From Thiocapsa rosea (GTDB lineage Bacteria; Pseudomonadota; Gammaproteobacteria; Chromatiales; Chromatiaceae): 64,000 bases of DNA. Made by a program: the position numbers and the translations under genes. The notes beneath the pieces are model-generated. The model had not been told where the DNA came from, ran no database searches, and saw only the letters and a program-made list of their open reading frames with translations. This document shows, in pieces, positions 7,829 to 15,207 of this stretch. How positions within the stretch are numbered: position 1 is the first letter of the stretch; each line of letters begins with the position of its first letter. The stretch lies in the NCBI RefSeq assembly GCF_003634315.1, contig NZ_RBXL01000001.1:4630501-4694500 (forward strand), written 5' to 3'.

Positions 7829-8911
7829 TCAACGCCGCCAGAGGAGCTGATCAACGTATCGCTTCACGAGACGGTGCCCGGGCGTGTCGATCGTCGTGAA
7901 CTCGAGGTTGGTGCGGTGGACTCCATCGCTTGGTTGGGTTCGCAGGACCCGCGCGTAGACCTCGGTGGCCGGATCGGCACCGAACTCGGGTACGAAGGTG
8001 AGGATGACCTCAGAATAGGGCGGCAGAATCAGGGGCAGATCGGCGTTCATCCCGTAGTAGCTCAGATCGTTCGCCTTGCCCATGAAGCGTTGCGCCAGGA
8101 TGCACTTGGACTCGACCCGACGGAAGGCGATCGGGAAGTCCACCAGCACCCGCGGCGAGCGGCGGATCTCGACCTGCGGAACCACCAGGCGTCGCGGGCC
8201 TTTGACGGCGAGCAGCTCGTAGAGCGTGATCTCACGCGTCTTACCCTTCACGAAGAGCGCGTTGGCGCTGCCGATGTCGATGTAGTCGCGCGCGGAGGCA
8301 TAGCTGGAGTCGCTGAGCAGCACCTGCCCCCGCAGGCTGTAGCCCTCCATCCGTGCGGTGAGATTGACCGTGTCGCCGATCACGGTGTACTCGTTGTAAA
8401 CCCGGGAGCCGAAGCTGCCCGCCATGACGCTGCCGCTGTTCACGGCGATACCGGCATAGATGTTGGGCTCGCCGATCAGTTGGCTTTCGCGGTTGAGATC
8501 GACCATCGCCTGCTGCATCTCGACCGCACAGGAGAGCGCGCACTTGAGGTGATCGTCGCGTCGCAGCGGCGCGCCGAAGAGCGCCATGACGGCGTCGCCC
8601 ATGAATTTGTCGACGACGCCGCCATGACGCAGGACCAGCTCCGCCATCCGCTCGAAGTACCGATTGAGCAATCGGATGATGGTTTGGGGCGGATGGGTTT
8701 CGGTCAGTGCCGTGAACCCGCGGATGTCGGCGATCAGGATGCTCGCCTCGACCGCTTCGATCGGCTGCGATTCAAGCAAAAAGGCATCGAGCAGCGGGTT
8801 GAGCCGCTCGATCATCGCCTCGTGTTGCCGGTCGGGGTTCTCGGTGTCGTAGACCTGCCGCACCAGGCCGGAGATGCCCTCAACCAACGACTGTCTGTCT
8901 CCGTGCTGCAT
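7829..8911 (-). CDS. Class III nucleotide cyclase with C-terminal PilZ domain
   Basis: This soluble 360-residue protein probably makes cAMP (or cGMP). The cyclase domain (about residues 52-235) shows metal-binding Asp62 in IADIRGFT, the second metal Asp106 in DKFMGDAVM, and the transition-state pair Asn183/Arg187 in TVNLTARM. The C-terminal domain (about 245-350) has both c-di-GMP-binding PilZ motifs: RxxxR at Arg250-Arg254 (RRSPR) and DxSxxG at Asp282-Gly287 (DLSYYG). The protein would thus join c-di-GMP sensing to cyclic nucleotide synthesis. There is no membrane segment. The N-terminal 50 residues are helical and unassigned. An 85-nt class repeat lies directly upstream of the start. Confidence 0.88.
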   Translation of the reverse strand: MQHGDRQSLVEGISGLVRQVYDTENPDRQHEAMIERLNPLLDAFLLESQPIEAVEASILIADIRGFTALTETHPPQTIIRLLNRYFERMAELVLRHGGVVDKFMGDAVMALFGAPLRRDDHLKCALSCAVEMQQAMVDLNRESQLIGEPNIYAGIAVNSGSVMAGSFGSRVYNEYTVIGDTVNLTARMEGYSLRGQVLLSDSSYASARDYIDIGSANALFVKGKTREITLYELLAVKGPRRLVVPQVEIRRSPRVLVDFPIAFRRVESKCILAQRFMGKANDLSYYGMNADLPLILPPYSEVILTFVPEFGADPATEVYARVLRTQPSDGVHRTNLEFTTIDTPGHRLVKRYVDQLLWRR

Positions 8912-8927
8912 TGGACGAGACTGCCTC

Positions 8928-9030
8928 TAAACCGCACCCGGCGCGGTATGCGTCATGTGTTGGAATGGCTTGGCCGCGCCGGCTCCGCCGACTGCGTGAA
9001 AATGACGCATTTCGCTCCGGACGCGGTTTA
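8928..9030. repeat. TAAACCGC/GCGGTTTA-bounded element (copy A1, 103 nt)
   Basis: The element starts TAAACCGCACCCGG and ends GGACGCGGTTTA. Inside is a second inverted pair, TGCGTCAT and ATGACGCA. It lies 16 nt upstream of the cyclase start. The other copies are mostly about 85 nt long. Confidence 0.85.
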
Positions 9031-9202
9031 AATCCCTACTACCAAGAATGGCACAGGTTCGGTGAACGTGGGATAGAAAAAAGAGTGATTGACGTTTTTC
9101 ATGGGAGAATCGCGCCGATCCGGGCAAGCTGTGCGCTTCTCAGGGGGATATCTTCAAGCACCCCCGGCTTATCGCACGAAAATCTCAGGAGTGAGCCACC
9201 GG

Positions 9203-9631
9203 ATGGATCGTTTTACACGCAACTACAGTATCGCAATCGGCGTCATCGTGATCGGCGTCCTGGCCGTTTGGATCGGCTCGGCCTGGAAACCGCAGGTTTG
9301 GGAGCTCGACCAAGTGCTGGAGGCCGATCCTCAGGTCTCGTCCTACCCCTATCGCTTCCGGGTGGTCTCGTTCGAGAACGGGGTCGCGACGATCTCGACA
9401 CCGCGCTCGTTCGACATGCCGGCGTACCGTTTCCTCGCCATTATCCACCCGAATCTGACCAACAAGGCGGACAATGATCCGCAGGTAATCGCCGCCCAGC
9501 AGGGGCTGATCGACCACCAGAAGCGTGCCCAAGGTCTGATTCTGGCGCAACCGCAGGTCGAGTCCGTTGAATGGCAGCTGGATACTCAGTGGCTTGCTGC
9601 GCGCGGAATCAATGTCTCGCCGACGCCTTAA
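9203..9631 (+). CDS. Conserved-looking single-pass membrane protein, function unknown
   Basis: I do not recognise this family. The 142-residue product from ATG 9203 has one N-terminal membrane segment (about residues 8-27: YSIAIGVIVIGVLAVWIG) and a soluble C-terminal part, with a Pro/Tyr-rich strand region and a helix near KRAQGLILAQPQ. The start is supported by AGGAG at 9187-9191, 11 nt upstream; a GTG at 9191 is the alternative. The stop codon TAA (9629-9631) is the first three bases of repeat copy A2. Codon use matches the neighbours, so it is probably a real gene. Confidence 0.65.
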   Translation: MDRFTRNYSIAIGVIVIGVLAVWIGSAWKPQVWELDQVLEADPQVSSYPYRFRVVSFENGVATISTPRSFDMPAYRFLAIIHPNLTNKADNDPQVIAAQQGLIDHQKRAQGLILAQPQVESVEWQLDTQWLAARGINVSPTP

Positions 9632-9713
9632 ACCGCGCCGGGTGCGGTATGCGATGTTTTTGGATGGGATCGGCCCCGGCGGACTTGACGACCGTTGGAG
9701 TCGGCGCGGTTTA
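9629..9713. repeat. TAAACCGCG-bounded 85-nt element (copy A2)
   Basis: It starts TAAACCGCGCCGGGTGCGG and ends GTCGGCGCGGTTTA. The inner block TATGCGATGTTTTTGGATGG is shared with copies A5 and A8. The first TAA is the stop codon of the upstream gene. Confidence 0.9.
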
Positions 9714-9775
9714 AGAGATTAAAAAGTTTCGGCGGTTTCCGAAATATTCCGTACCCGCCGGTTGTGCCAACGGTT

Positions 9776-9842
9776 GGTTGTGCCTCGCGCGGCTCGGCAC
9801 AACCTACGGCTCGTCTCTCCTCTCTCCTCTCTCCTCTCTCCT
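9776..9842. repeat. GGTTGTGCC inverted repeat and TCTCTCC heptamer array
   Basis: GGTTGTGCC (9776-9784) pairs with GGCACAACC (9796-9804) around an 11-nt loop. About four tandem copies of the heptamer TCTCTCC follow (9814-9842). The 381-nt stretch between 9631 and 10013 holds only these repeats and copy A2, with no gene visible. Confidence 0.8.
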
Positions 9843-10012
9843 TCCCCCGATGGGCGTATCGTGCGGGAGCCGCTATACTCTTGTCCTCTCAGTCCGTCGG
9901 GCCGGTGTGGGGTCCTTCTGGATGGAGCGGAGCCGCAGGTGAATCTATCCCGGATTCAGGCAGTCAAACCTCGGTGGCCCTTCGGAAGTCGACCCTCAGC
10001 CTGGAGCACCCG

Positions 10013-10513
10013 ATGCACGGCAACATCCCCGAGCAAGACCCTCTTGTCGCAAGCGTAAGCCAAGGCCGCCGACGGGTTTACAACCTGCTGGGCTGGCTGT
10101 GCTTCGGATTGGGCTTTCTGGGGATGGTGTTGCCGTTGATGCCGACGACGGTCTTCTGGATCTGCGCGACCTGGTTGTGGCTACGCAGCTCGCCCAAACG
10201 GGTGCGCTTCCTGGTCGAGCACCCGCGCTTCGGCGCATCGATCCGCGGCTTTCTGGAGCGCGGCGAGATGTGCCGGACCGGCAAGACCGCGGCCATCGGC
10301 AGCATGGCGATCAGTTGGTCGGTCTGGTACGGGCTTGCCACCCCGGGGCCTGCGCTTGCGCTGACCGTCGCGGTCATTCTGGGTTTGGTGGCGCTCTGGC
10401 TCGGAACACGTCCGGAAGGACCCAAACCGCAAACGCAGGTTCGCGTCAGCTTGGACCTCAACAGCTTCTCGCGCGCACCGAATCCCGCAAAATCCCGGAA
10501 CCCGCCAACCTGA
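10013..10513 (+). CDS. YbaN/DUF454 family inner-membrane protein
   Basis: The 166-residue protein from ATG 10013 carries the DUF454 pattern: RVYNLLGWLCFGLGFLGMV, then LPLMPTTVFW, a typical family signature, and SPKRVRFLVEHPRFGASIRGFLERG. It closes with a second pair of hydrophobic segments. Three to four membrane helices are visible, with a short hydrophilic N-terminus and a Pro/Asn-rich tail. The role is unknown. The frame is open for 106 codons upstream, but that part is repeat-rich and unlikely to be coding. The gene appears to stand alone. Confidence 0.8.
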   Translation: MHGNIPEQDPLVASVSQGRRRVYNLLGWLCFGLGFLGMVLPLMPTTVFWICATWLWLRSSPKRVRFLVEHPRFGASIRGFLERGEMCRTGKTAAIGSMAISWSVWYGLATPGPALALTVAVILGLVALWLGTRPEGPKPQTQVRVSLDLNSFSRAPNPAKSRNPPT

Positions 10514-10518
10514 TCCGT

Positions 10519-10549
10519 AGGATGGGTAGAGCGAAGCGAAACCCATCCT
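10519..10549. repeat. AGGATGGGT palindromic repeat (family B)
   Basis: AGGATGGGT pairs with ACCCATCCT around AGAGCGAAGCGAA. The same unit occurs three times at 38132-38290. Confidence 0.85.
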
Positions 10550-10603
10550 CCCCACGCCAACACACAAGCGAGCCTGGCGGCCGAACAAGCTCCGTACTCC
10601 GTG

Positions 10604-10682
10604 GGGTGGACAAGCGAAGCGCAGTCCACCAGCACGCCCGCGAAGACCCTGGTGGACTTCGCTCTCGCTCGTCCACCCTACC
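10604..10682. repeat. GGTGGAC palindromic repeat (family C, copy 1)
   Basis: Two related hairpins (GGTGGACAAGCGAAGCGCAG with TCCACC, then GGTGGACTTCGCTCTCGCTC with GTCCACC) lie head to tail. Similar units are at 11707-11785 and 39411-39491. Confidence 0.8.
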
Positions 10683-10709
10683 CTACTTCCGTTCGGTCAA
10701 TCCCCCGCA

Positions 10710-11570
10710 TCAATCATAAATCAGCTCGGACCAACGTCCCTCGTCGATCATCTTCTGCTTGATCGCCGCCCAGGCTTCGGATGACCCGACGCGCTCCGCC
10801 ATCACCTTATCGAAGACCGCTGCAATCTTGCCCAATCCCGATAGGAAGACATGCGTGTCGGGCTCGTTGATGAGGTGCAATGCATCATCGGCGTTTTCGG
10901 TCAGACCGCGCTCCAATGCCTGCGAGGACGACATCAGGGGACGCGTACCGAGTGCACGGAACGCCTTGAAGGTCTTCTCGTCGTAATAGTTGGCGAGATC
11001 GGTGGTCTCGTCGTTGGTGTACATGAGATCCAGGCCGCTGCGACCGCCGTAATACAGCCGAACCTGCCCCTTCCAATCGCCGCGCCGCTCGTAGATCAGC
11101 TGTGCGAAGGCTCGGAACGGGGCAATGCCGGTCCCGGTCCCGATCATGAGCAGGTTGGCGCGATTGTCCAACGGCATCTTGAAGGGACTCAGATAGGGGC
11201 CGCCGATGGTCAAGGAGGCACCCGGCTTCGCATCGCACAGATAGTTCGAGGCGATACCCGGATAGCGTTCTCCGCTGACCTCGTCGATATAGAAGCAGCG
11301 ACGCACCAAAAGATCGAGTTCGACCCCGGTGTCGATCGGAACGCTGCGCGCGTTGGCAATCGAATAACGGCGGACATGGTAGGCATTGCCGAACGGGTGC
11401 GGCCCGGGAATCACCACGCCGATGCTTTGGCCTTCGACGAACTGAAACGCCGGATCGGCGACCTGAAGGGTGATATGGCGAATCTCTTCGGTGCTCTCGG
11501 GTGTGATGCGTCTGGAATCCTTGATGAACGCCTGAGTCGTCGGACCCACATCGGCCGGGGCTTCACTCAT
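10710..11570 (-). CDS. Ferredoxin/flavodoxin-NADP+ reductase
   Basis: This FAD enzyme moves electrons between reduced ferredoxin or flavodoxin and NADP(H). The 286-residue product shows the FAD-binding RYSIA motif near residue 88 and the NADP-binding pocket motif GTGTGIAPFR near 162. Near the C-terminus are VFLSGLGK and a terminal region ending SELIYD, consistent with plant-type or photosynthetic FNRs rather than the short bacterial Fpr. It is the last gene of the rnf cluster, 228 nt after the Cys-rich gene with a family C repeat between them. It may have its own promoter. The link to PFOR and Rnf suggests that it draws on the same ferredoxin pool. Confidence 0.85.
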   Translation of the reverse strand: MSEAPADVGPTTQAFIKDSRRITPESTEEIRHITLQVADPAFQFVEGQSIGVVIPGPHPFGNAYHVRRYSIANARSVPIDTGVELDLLVRRCFYIDEVSGERYPGIASNYLCDAKPGASLTIGGPYLSPFKMPLDNRANLLMIGTGTGIAPFRAFAQLIYERRGDWKGQVRLYYGGRSGLDLMYTNDETTDLANYYDEKTFKAFRALGTRPLMSSSQALERGLTENADDALHLINEPDTHVFLSGLGKIAAVFDKVMAERVGSSEAWAAIKQKMIDEGRWSELIYD

Positions 11571-11706
11571 GGTTTAGGTGCTCCTATGATCTTCCGGCTC
11601 CATCGGAGCCGATACGCGATGGATGTGATGATTCGCCGTCGCGCGAGCAACGACGAAGCTGAAAAATCGCCCGCTTTCGCGCCGGCCTCGCTCATCAAGC
11701 CGGACG

Positions 11707-11785
11707 GTAGGGTGGACGAGCGAGAGCGAAGTCCACCGAGGTTTGCGCCGGCGTTGGTGGACTGCGCTGCGCTTGTCTACCCTAC
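11707..11785. repeat. GGTGGAC palindromic repeat (family C, copy 2)
   Basis: GTAGGGTGGACGAGCGAGAG with its inverted half, then TGGACTGCGCTGCGCTTG, ending CTACCCTAC. It fills most of the gap between the Cys-rich gene and the FNR gene. Confidence 0.8.
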
Positions 11786-11797
11786 GGGGATGCCCGA

Positions 11798-11965
11798 TCA
11801 GCGTCGCTCGCAGCTTCCGCTGCAGCACGAGCAGCTGCCGTCGTTGCGTCGGAAGGGTCCGAGCTCGGGATGACGGGTCGCAAAGGCGGCATAGAGGTGC
11901 TCCACCAGGACCCACGCCGCGAGCACCAGGAAGATGATCAGGCAGGCCAAGAGGACCTTAACCAT
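11798..11965 (-). CDS. Small Cys-rich single-pass membrane protein of the Rnf cluster (NqrM-like layout)
   Basis: The 55-residue protein overlaps the 3' end of rnfA by 8 nt. One membrane helix (about residues 3-22: KVLLACLIIFLVLAAWVLV) is followed by a Cys-rich tail, SCSCCSGSCER, with four cysteines in seven residues. Small membrane proteins with a Cys cluster, such as NqrM (DUF539), act in maturation of the related Na+-NQR complex, where they are thought to deliver iron to the NqrD/NqrE site that corresponds to RnfA/RnfE. An equivalent role for this protein is inference. The Cys spacing is not that of NqrM, so it may be a separate family. It is short, but coupling to rnfA and the composition make it convincing. 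Confidence 0.7.
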   Translation of the reverse strand: MVKVLLACLIIFLVLAAWVLVEHLYAAFATRHPELGPFRRNDGSCSCCSGSCERR

Positions 11966-12548
11966 GCGAGCCTCCGAGCCCGGCGAAGCCCATGAAGGCG
12001 AGTGAGAGAAGACCCGCCAGCATGAGACTCATGGCCGCGCCCTGGCTGACGCTCGGCACGCGTGCGAGCTCAAGCTTCTCGCGCAGCCCGGCCATCAGCA
12101 TCAAGGCGAGCATGAAGCCAATTCCCGCGCCGAGTGCGTAGACCAGACTCTGCACGAAGTCGTATTCCTTTGCGGTCTGAAAGAGCGCGAGACCCAGGAT
12201 GGCGCAGTTGGTCGTGATCAAGGGCAGAAAGATGCCGAGCGATCGGAACAGCGCGGGGCTGTAGCGCTTGATGAACATCTCGACCAATTGCACCGCCGAG
12301 GCGATCACCGCGATATAGCAGATCAGCCGCAGGAAGAGCAGGTCCAGCTCGGTCAGGAGCCAATTGATGGCGTAGGCGCTCATGGAACTCACCAGCATCA
12401 CGAAGATGACCGCCAGGCCCATGTTCCAGGCGGTCTCTTTCTTCGCCGAGACGCCGAGGATGGGACAAATGCCGAGAAAGAGCGCCAAGACGAAATTATT
12501 GACGACAGCGGCATTCAGAAAGATGAAATAGAGCGACTCATCCTGCAT
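11958..12548 (-). CDS. rnfA: Rnf electron transport complex subunit RnfA
   Basis: RnfA is one of the two homologous six-helix membrane subunits that hold the iron site in the membrane core of the Rnf complex. The 196-residue length is normal. It begins ESLYFIFLNAAVVNNFVLALFLGICP, with the conserved VVNNFV and GICP, and has PLITTNCAILGLAL with its conserved Cys in the second half. It overlaps rnfE by 11 nt and the small Cys-rich gene by 8 nt, so the set is probably translated together. Confidence 0.96.
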   Translation of the reverse strand: MQDESLYFIFLNAAVVNNFVLALFLGICPILGVSAKKETAWNMGLAVIFVMLVSSMSAYAINWLLTELDLLFLRLICYIAVIASAVQLVEMFIKRYSPALFRSLGIFLPLITTNCAILGLALFQTAKEYDFVQSLVYALGAGIGFMLALMLMAGLREKLELARVPSVSQGAAMSLMLAGLLSLAFMGFAGLGGSHG

Positions 12549-13200
12549 TGGCGGCGACCCCGGATTGTTCCATGACCTTGCGCTCCTTGCGCAGACGTAG
12601 CCAGTTGAAGAGCAGCAGCCAGACCCCGAGCACGAAGAAGCCGCCCGGCGGAAGAATCATCACCACCCAGGGTTGGAAGCTTTCTCCGAACAGGGCGATC
12701 CCGAGAATGCTTCCGCTGCCGAGGATCTCCCGAACGGTACCGAGTGCGAGCAGTGCGAGAGTGAAACCCGCACCCATCCCGAGACTGTTCACGAGCGTCG
12801 TGTGCAGGCGCTGTTTCGAGGCATAGGCCTCGGCACGCCCGAGGATGACGCAGTTCGCCACGATCAACTGAATGAAGGCGCCGAGTGCGGCATAGAGCTC
12901 CAGGCTGATCGCCTGAATCCCGTAGTCGACGATGGTGACGAAGGTCGCGATGATGATGATATAGCTGGCGATCCGGACCTGTTTGGGGATCCAGTTGCGC
13001 AGCAGCGAGATCAGCAGGCTTGAGCACACCAGTACGAAGGTCGTCGCCAGGCCCATCGCGATGGCGTTGATGGTCGTGTTGGTGACGGCCAGCACAGGGC
13101 ACATTCCGAGCAGCATCACGAAGACCGGATTCTCTTTCCAGAGTCCTCGGAAGAAGGTATCCGGGCTCAGTCTTTCCTGTGGATTGGGCAGTTCAGCCAT
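12538..13200 (-). CDS. rnfE: Rnf electron transport complex subunit RnfE
   Basis: This is the homologue and partner of RnfA in the membrane core. The 220-residue product shows NPVFVMLLGMCPVLAVT, the counterpart of the RnfA GICP motif, and FIQLIVANCVILGRAEAYA, with the second conserved Cys and the family's GRAEAFA-type signature. Six hydrophobic segments can be traced. It overlaps rnfA and lies 33 nt after rnfG. Confidence 0.95.
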   Translation of the reverse strand: MAELPNPQERLSPDTFFRGLWKENPVFVMLLGMCPVLAVTNTTINAIAMGLATTFVLVCSSLLISLLRNWIPKQVRIASYIIIIATFVTIVDYGIQAISLELYAALGAFIQLIVANCVILGRAEAYASKQRLHTTLVNSLGMGAGFTLALLALGTVREILGSGSILGIALFGESFQPWVVMILPPGGFFVLGVWLLLFNWLRLRKERKVMEQSGVAANAG

Positions 13201-13233
13201 GGTTCATGCCTCGGTGCGAGGAGATGGTCCCGG

Positions 13234-13938
13234 TCATGGCGCTTCCGCCGTCAGCGTGGCGAGATCGCGCTGAATCATCGGGACGAAATTGCTGGCGGCA
13301 TCCTGCAGCGCACGTGTCATCGCCTTCACGGAAATGGTCGCCCCCGAGATCCCGTCGATCTGCCAGGGCTCGGTCTTGGTGCCCTGGGCGACGTTGACGA
13401 TCGGGTTGGCCAACGCGGTGCCTTCGGGATTGAGGCTGACGTCGAGCGCCACGAAATTCTCGAGAAAGACCGGATCGGTGTCGATCTTGTCGCCCAACCC
13501 GGGCGTCTCGGTCGATCGCAAGACCTTGCTGCCGATGATGCATCGACACGCGGGATCGTAGCCGAAGAGGAATTGGATCACGTCTTGATAGCCGCGTGCC
13601 GCGCCCGGGAAGGCCACGCCGCGCAGCTGTCCGTCGGCAGCGAATCCAGCGAAGACCGAGACGCCGACGGCACCCTCGCCCGCCCGCATCAAACCCCGAT
13701 CGCTCAGCACGAAGTCGACCTTGGAGACGGCCCCCGGCAGGACCTCGAAGACCGCCTTTTCGGTCAGGATCCGCTCGTTCTCGGCGATGATGGGCTTGGT
13801 CGCCTGGTAGACCAGGACCACCAGGAGACCCGAAAGGGTCGCGATGCCGGCCAGCGTGCGCAGCATCGCCCAGCTCGGTGTGACCCGCGCGCCGGAGTCC
13901 CCTTGAGACCGGGGTTGAAGCTCGACCTTGGTGTTCAT
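13234..13938 (-). CDS. rnfG: Rnf electron transport complex subunit RnfG
   Basis: RnfG carries a covalent FMN. The 234-residue protein has one N-terminal membrane anchor (about residues 26-46) and an extracytoplasmic FMN-binding domain. This domain contains TPGLGDKI near 145 and the flavinylation motif DGISGATIS at 195-203, with Thr201 as the expected attachment residue. A flavin transferase (ApbE) is needed for this; none lies in the window. Only 3 nt separate it from the rnfD stop. The pair CRC at about 131-133 is unusual and could be an extra redox or structural feature. Confidence 0.95.
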   Translation of the reverse strand: MNTKVELQPRSQGDSGARVTPSWAMLRTLAGIATLSGLLVVLVYQATKPIIAENERILTEKAVFEVLPGAVSKVDFVLSDRGLMRAGEGAVGVSVFAGFAADGQLRGVAFPGAARGYQDVIQFLFGYDPACRCIIGSKVLRSTETPGLGDKIDTDPVFLENFVALDVSLNPEGTALANPIVNVAQGTKTEPWQIDGISGATISVKAMTRALQDAASNFVPMIQRDLATLTAEAP

Positions 13939-13941
13939 GGA

Positions 13942-14991
13942 CTACTCCGCCTCCCGCGTCTTCTTGACCGCGCCGTAGACCCGCGGCTGCGTCCAGCTCG
14001 AAATCAAGGGTCCGGCTGCGTTGGCGAGCAGGATCGCGTACATCACGCCTTCCACGAGACCTCCGAACAGACGGATCACGACCGTCACGATGCCGATGAA
14101 GAGTCCGTAGATGATCAGGCCGCTGGTGGTCACCGGCGAGGCGACCATGTCGCTGGCCATGAACCAGGCCCCGAGCATGAGTCCGCCCGAGAAGAGCACG
14201 AACCAGGGGCTCGGATAGAGACTGCTGTCGATCAGCCAAAAGGGCAGCGCCGTGAGTGCCGCGCCGGCCATTACCGCGAACGGGATGCGCCAATCCAGCA
14301 TCCGTTTGAAGGCGAGCCAGAGTCCGCAGATCAGGATCAGGAGTGCGGAGGTCTCTCCGGCGGAGCCCGCGATCATCCCGGTGAAGACATCGGTGATGGG
14401 CGGCTCGATCTGCTGGAACTTCTGCAGTGCAAGCGGTGTGGCACCGGTCCAGGCATCGAGCTGCAGACCCGCGATCCAATCCGTAACCGGGATCGGCTGC
14501 ATGAAGGGCAGCGTGAAGGTCGAGGGGATGACCTCGGTGAAGCGGCCGGGTGCAAACGCGGGTGTCCAGGTCGTGATCGGGACCGGGAAGGCCGCCTGCA
14601 CGAAGGCGCGCCCCACCAAGGCCGGATTCATGACGTTGTAACCGAGCCCGCCGAACAATGCCTTGCCCAGGGCCACGCCGACGAAGGCGGCGACCGCCGC
14701 CATCCAGAGCGGGAAGCCCGGAGGCAAGGTCAGCGCAAGCAGGATGCCGGTGATGACGACGGACCAGTCCGAGACGGTGTTGCCCCGCCCGCTCGCCCGC
14801 GCGAAAAACCACTCGGTCGCGATCGCCGCACCGGTCGTGGTGAGGATCAAGAGCAGCGCGCTCAGACCGAATTGAAAGACCGCGAAGGCACAGACCGGCA
14901 AGAGCGCAAAGACCACATTGCGCATGATGCGGTCGACGCTGAGCGCCCGCTTCAGGTGCGGAGAGGTTCGAATTTCGATCGGTTTAGGCAT
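13942..14991 (-). CDS. rnfD: Rnf electron transport complex subunit RnfD
   Basis: RnfD is a polytopic subunit with a covalent FMN. The 349-residue product starts at ATG 14991 (MPKPIEIRTSPHLKR, the family N-terminus). A longer frame upstream reads through repeat-like DNA and is rejected. It has about ten hydrophobic segments, the conserved GGLGYNVMNPALVGRAF near 114-130, and DAWTGATPLA near 179-188 with Thr185 as the likely FMN site. It is followed closely by rnfG. A 216-nt gap separates it from rnfC. Confidence 0.95.
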   Translation of the reverse strand: MPKPIEIRTSPHLKRALSVDRIMRNVVFALLPVCAFAVFQFGLSALLLILTTTGAAIATEWFFARASGRGNTVSDWSVVITGILLALTLPPGFPLWMAAVAAFVGVALGKALFGGLGYNVMNPALVGRAFVQAAFPVPITTWTPAFAPGRFTEVIPSTFTLPFMQPIPVTDWIAGLQLDAWTGATPLALQKFQQIEPPITDVFTGMIAGSAGETSALLILICGLWLAFKRMLDWRIPFAVMAGAALTALPFWLIDSSLYPSPWFVLFSGGLMLGAWFMASDMVASPVTTSGLIIYGLFIGIVTVVIRLFGGLVEGVMYAILLANAAGPLISSWTQPRVYGAVKKTREAE

Positions 14992-15207
14992 GTTTTGTGG
15001 TCCTGGGAAAAGCCTCCGGCCTCCAGCCTCCTGCCTCCTGCAATGCTTGCCCCGAGCGCGCGGCAAGGGATCCGGTGCCCTCGCACTGGGCAGGGCAAAC
15101 GGCTTGATGCCGGTAGAGTCCCGACGCCGAACCTATGCGGTCCGTGTCCGTGGCCAGAGGCTGATGGCTGACGGCTGACGGCTGAAAGCTGGAGACCCTT
15201 CCGACGC
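14992..15207. repeat. 216-nt gap inside the rnf operon with short tandem repeats
   Basis: No gene is visible between rnfC and rnfD. The gap contains a GCCTCC-rich block (about 15017-15042) and tandem GGCTGA(T/C) units at 15159-15192, ending next to the rnfC stop. An internal promoter cannot be excluded. Confidence 0.6.

Noticed and set aside
9695-10012. N-terminal extension of the YbaN-like protein
   Set aside because: The 106 extra codons run through repeat A2 and the TCTCTCC array and are unlike the family.
13193-14812. 539-codon minus-strand frame across rnfG and rnfD
   Set aside because: It is a shifted frame over two well-supported Rnf genes and is rich in Arg, as expected for a shadow frame.
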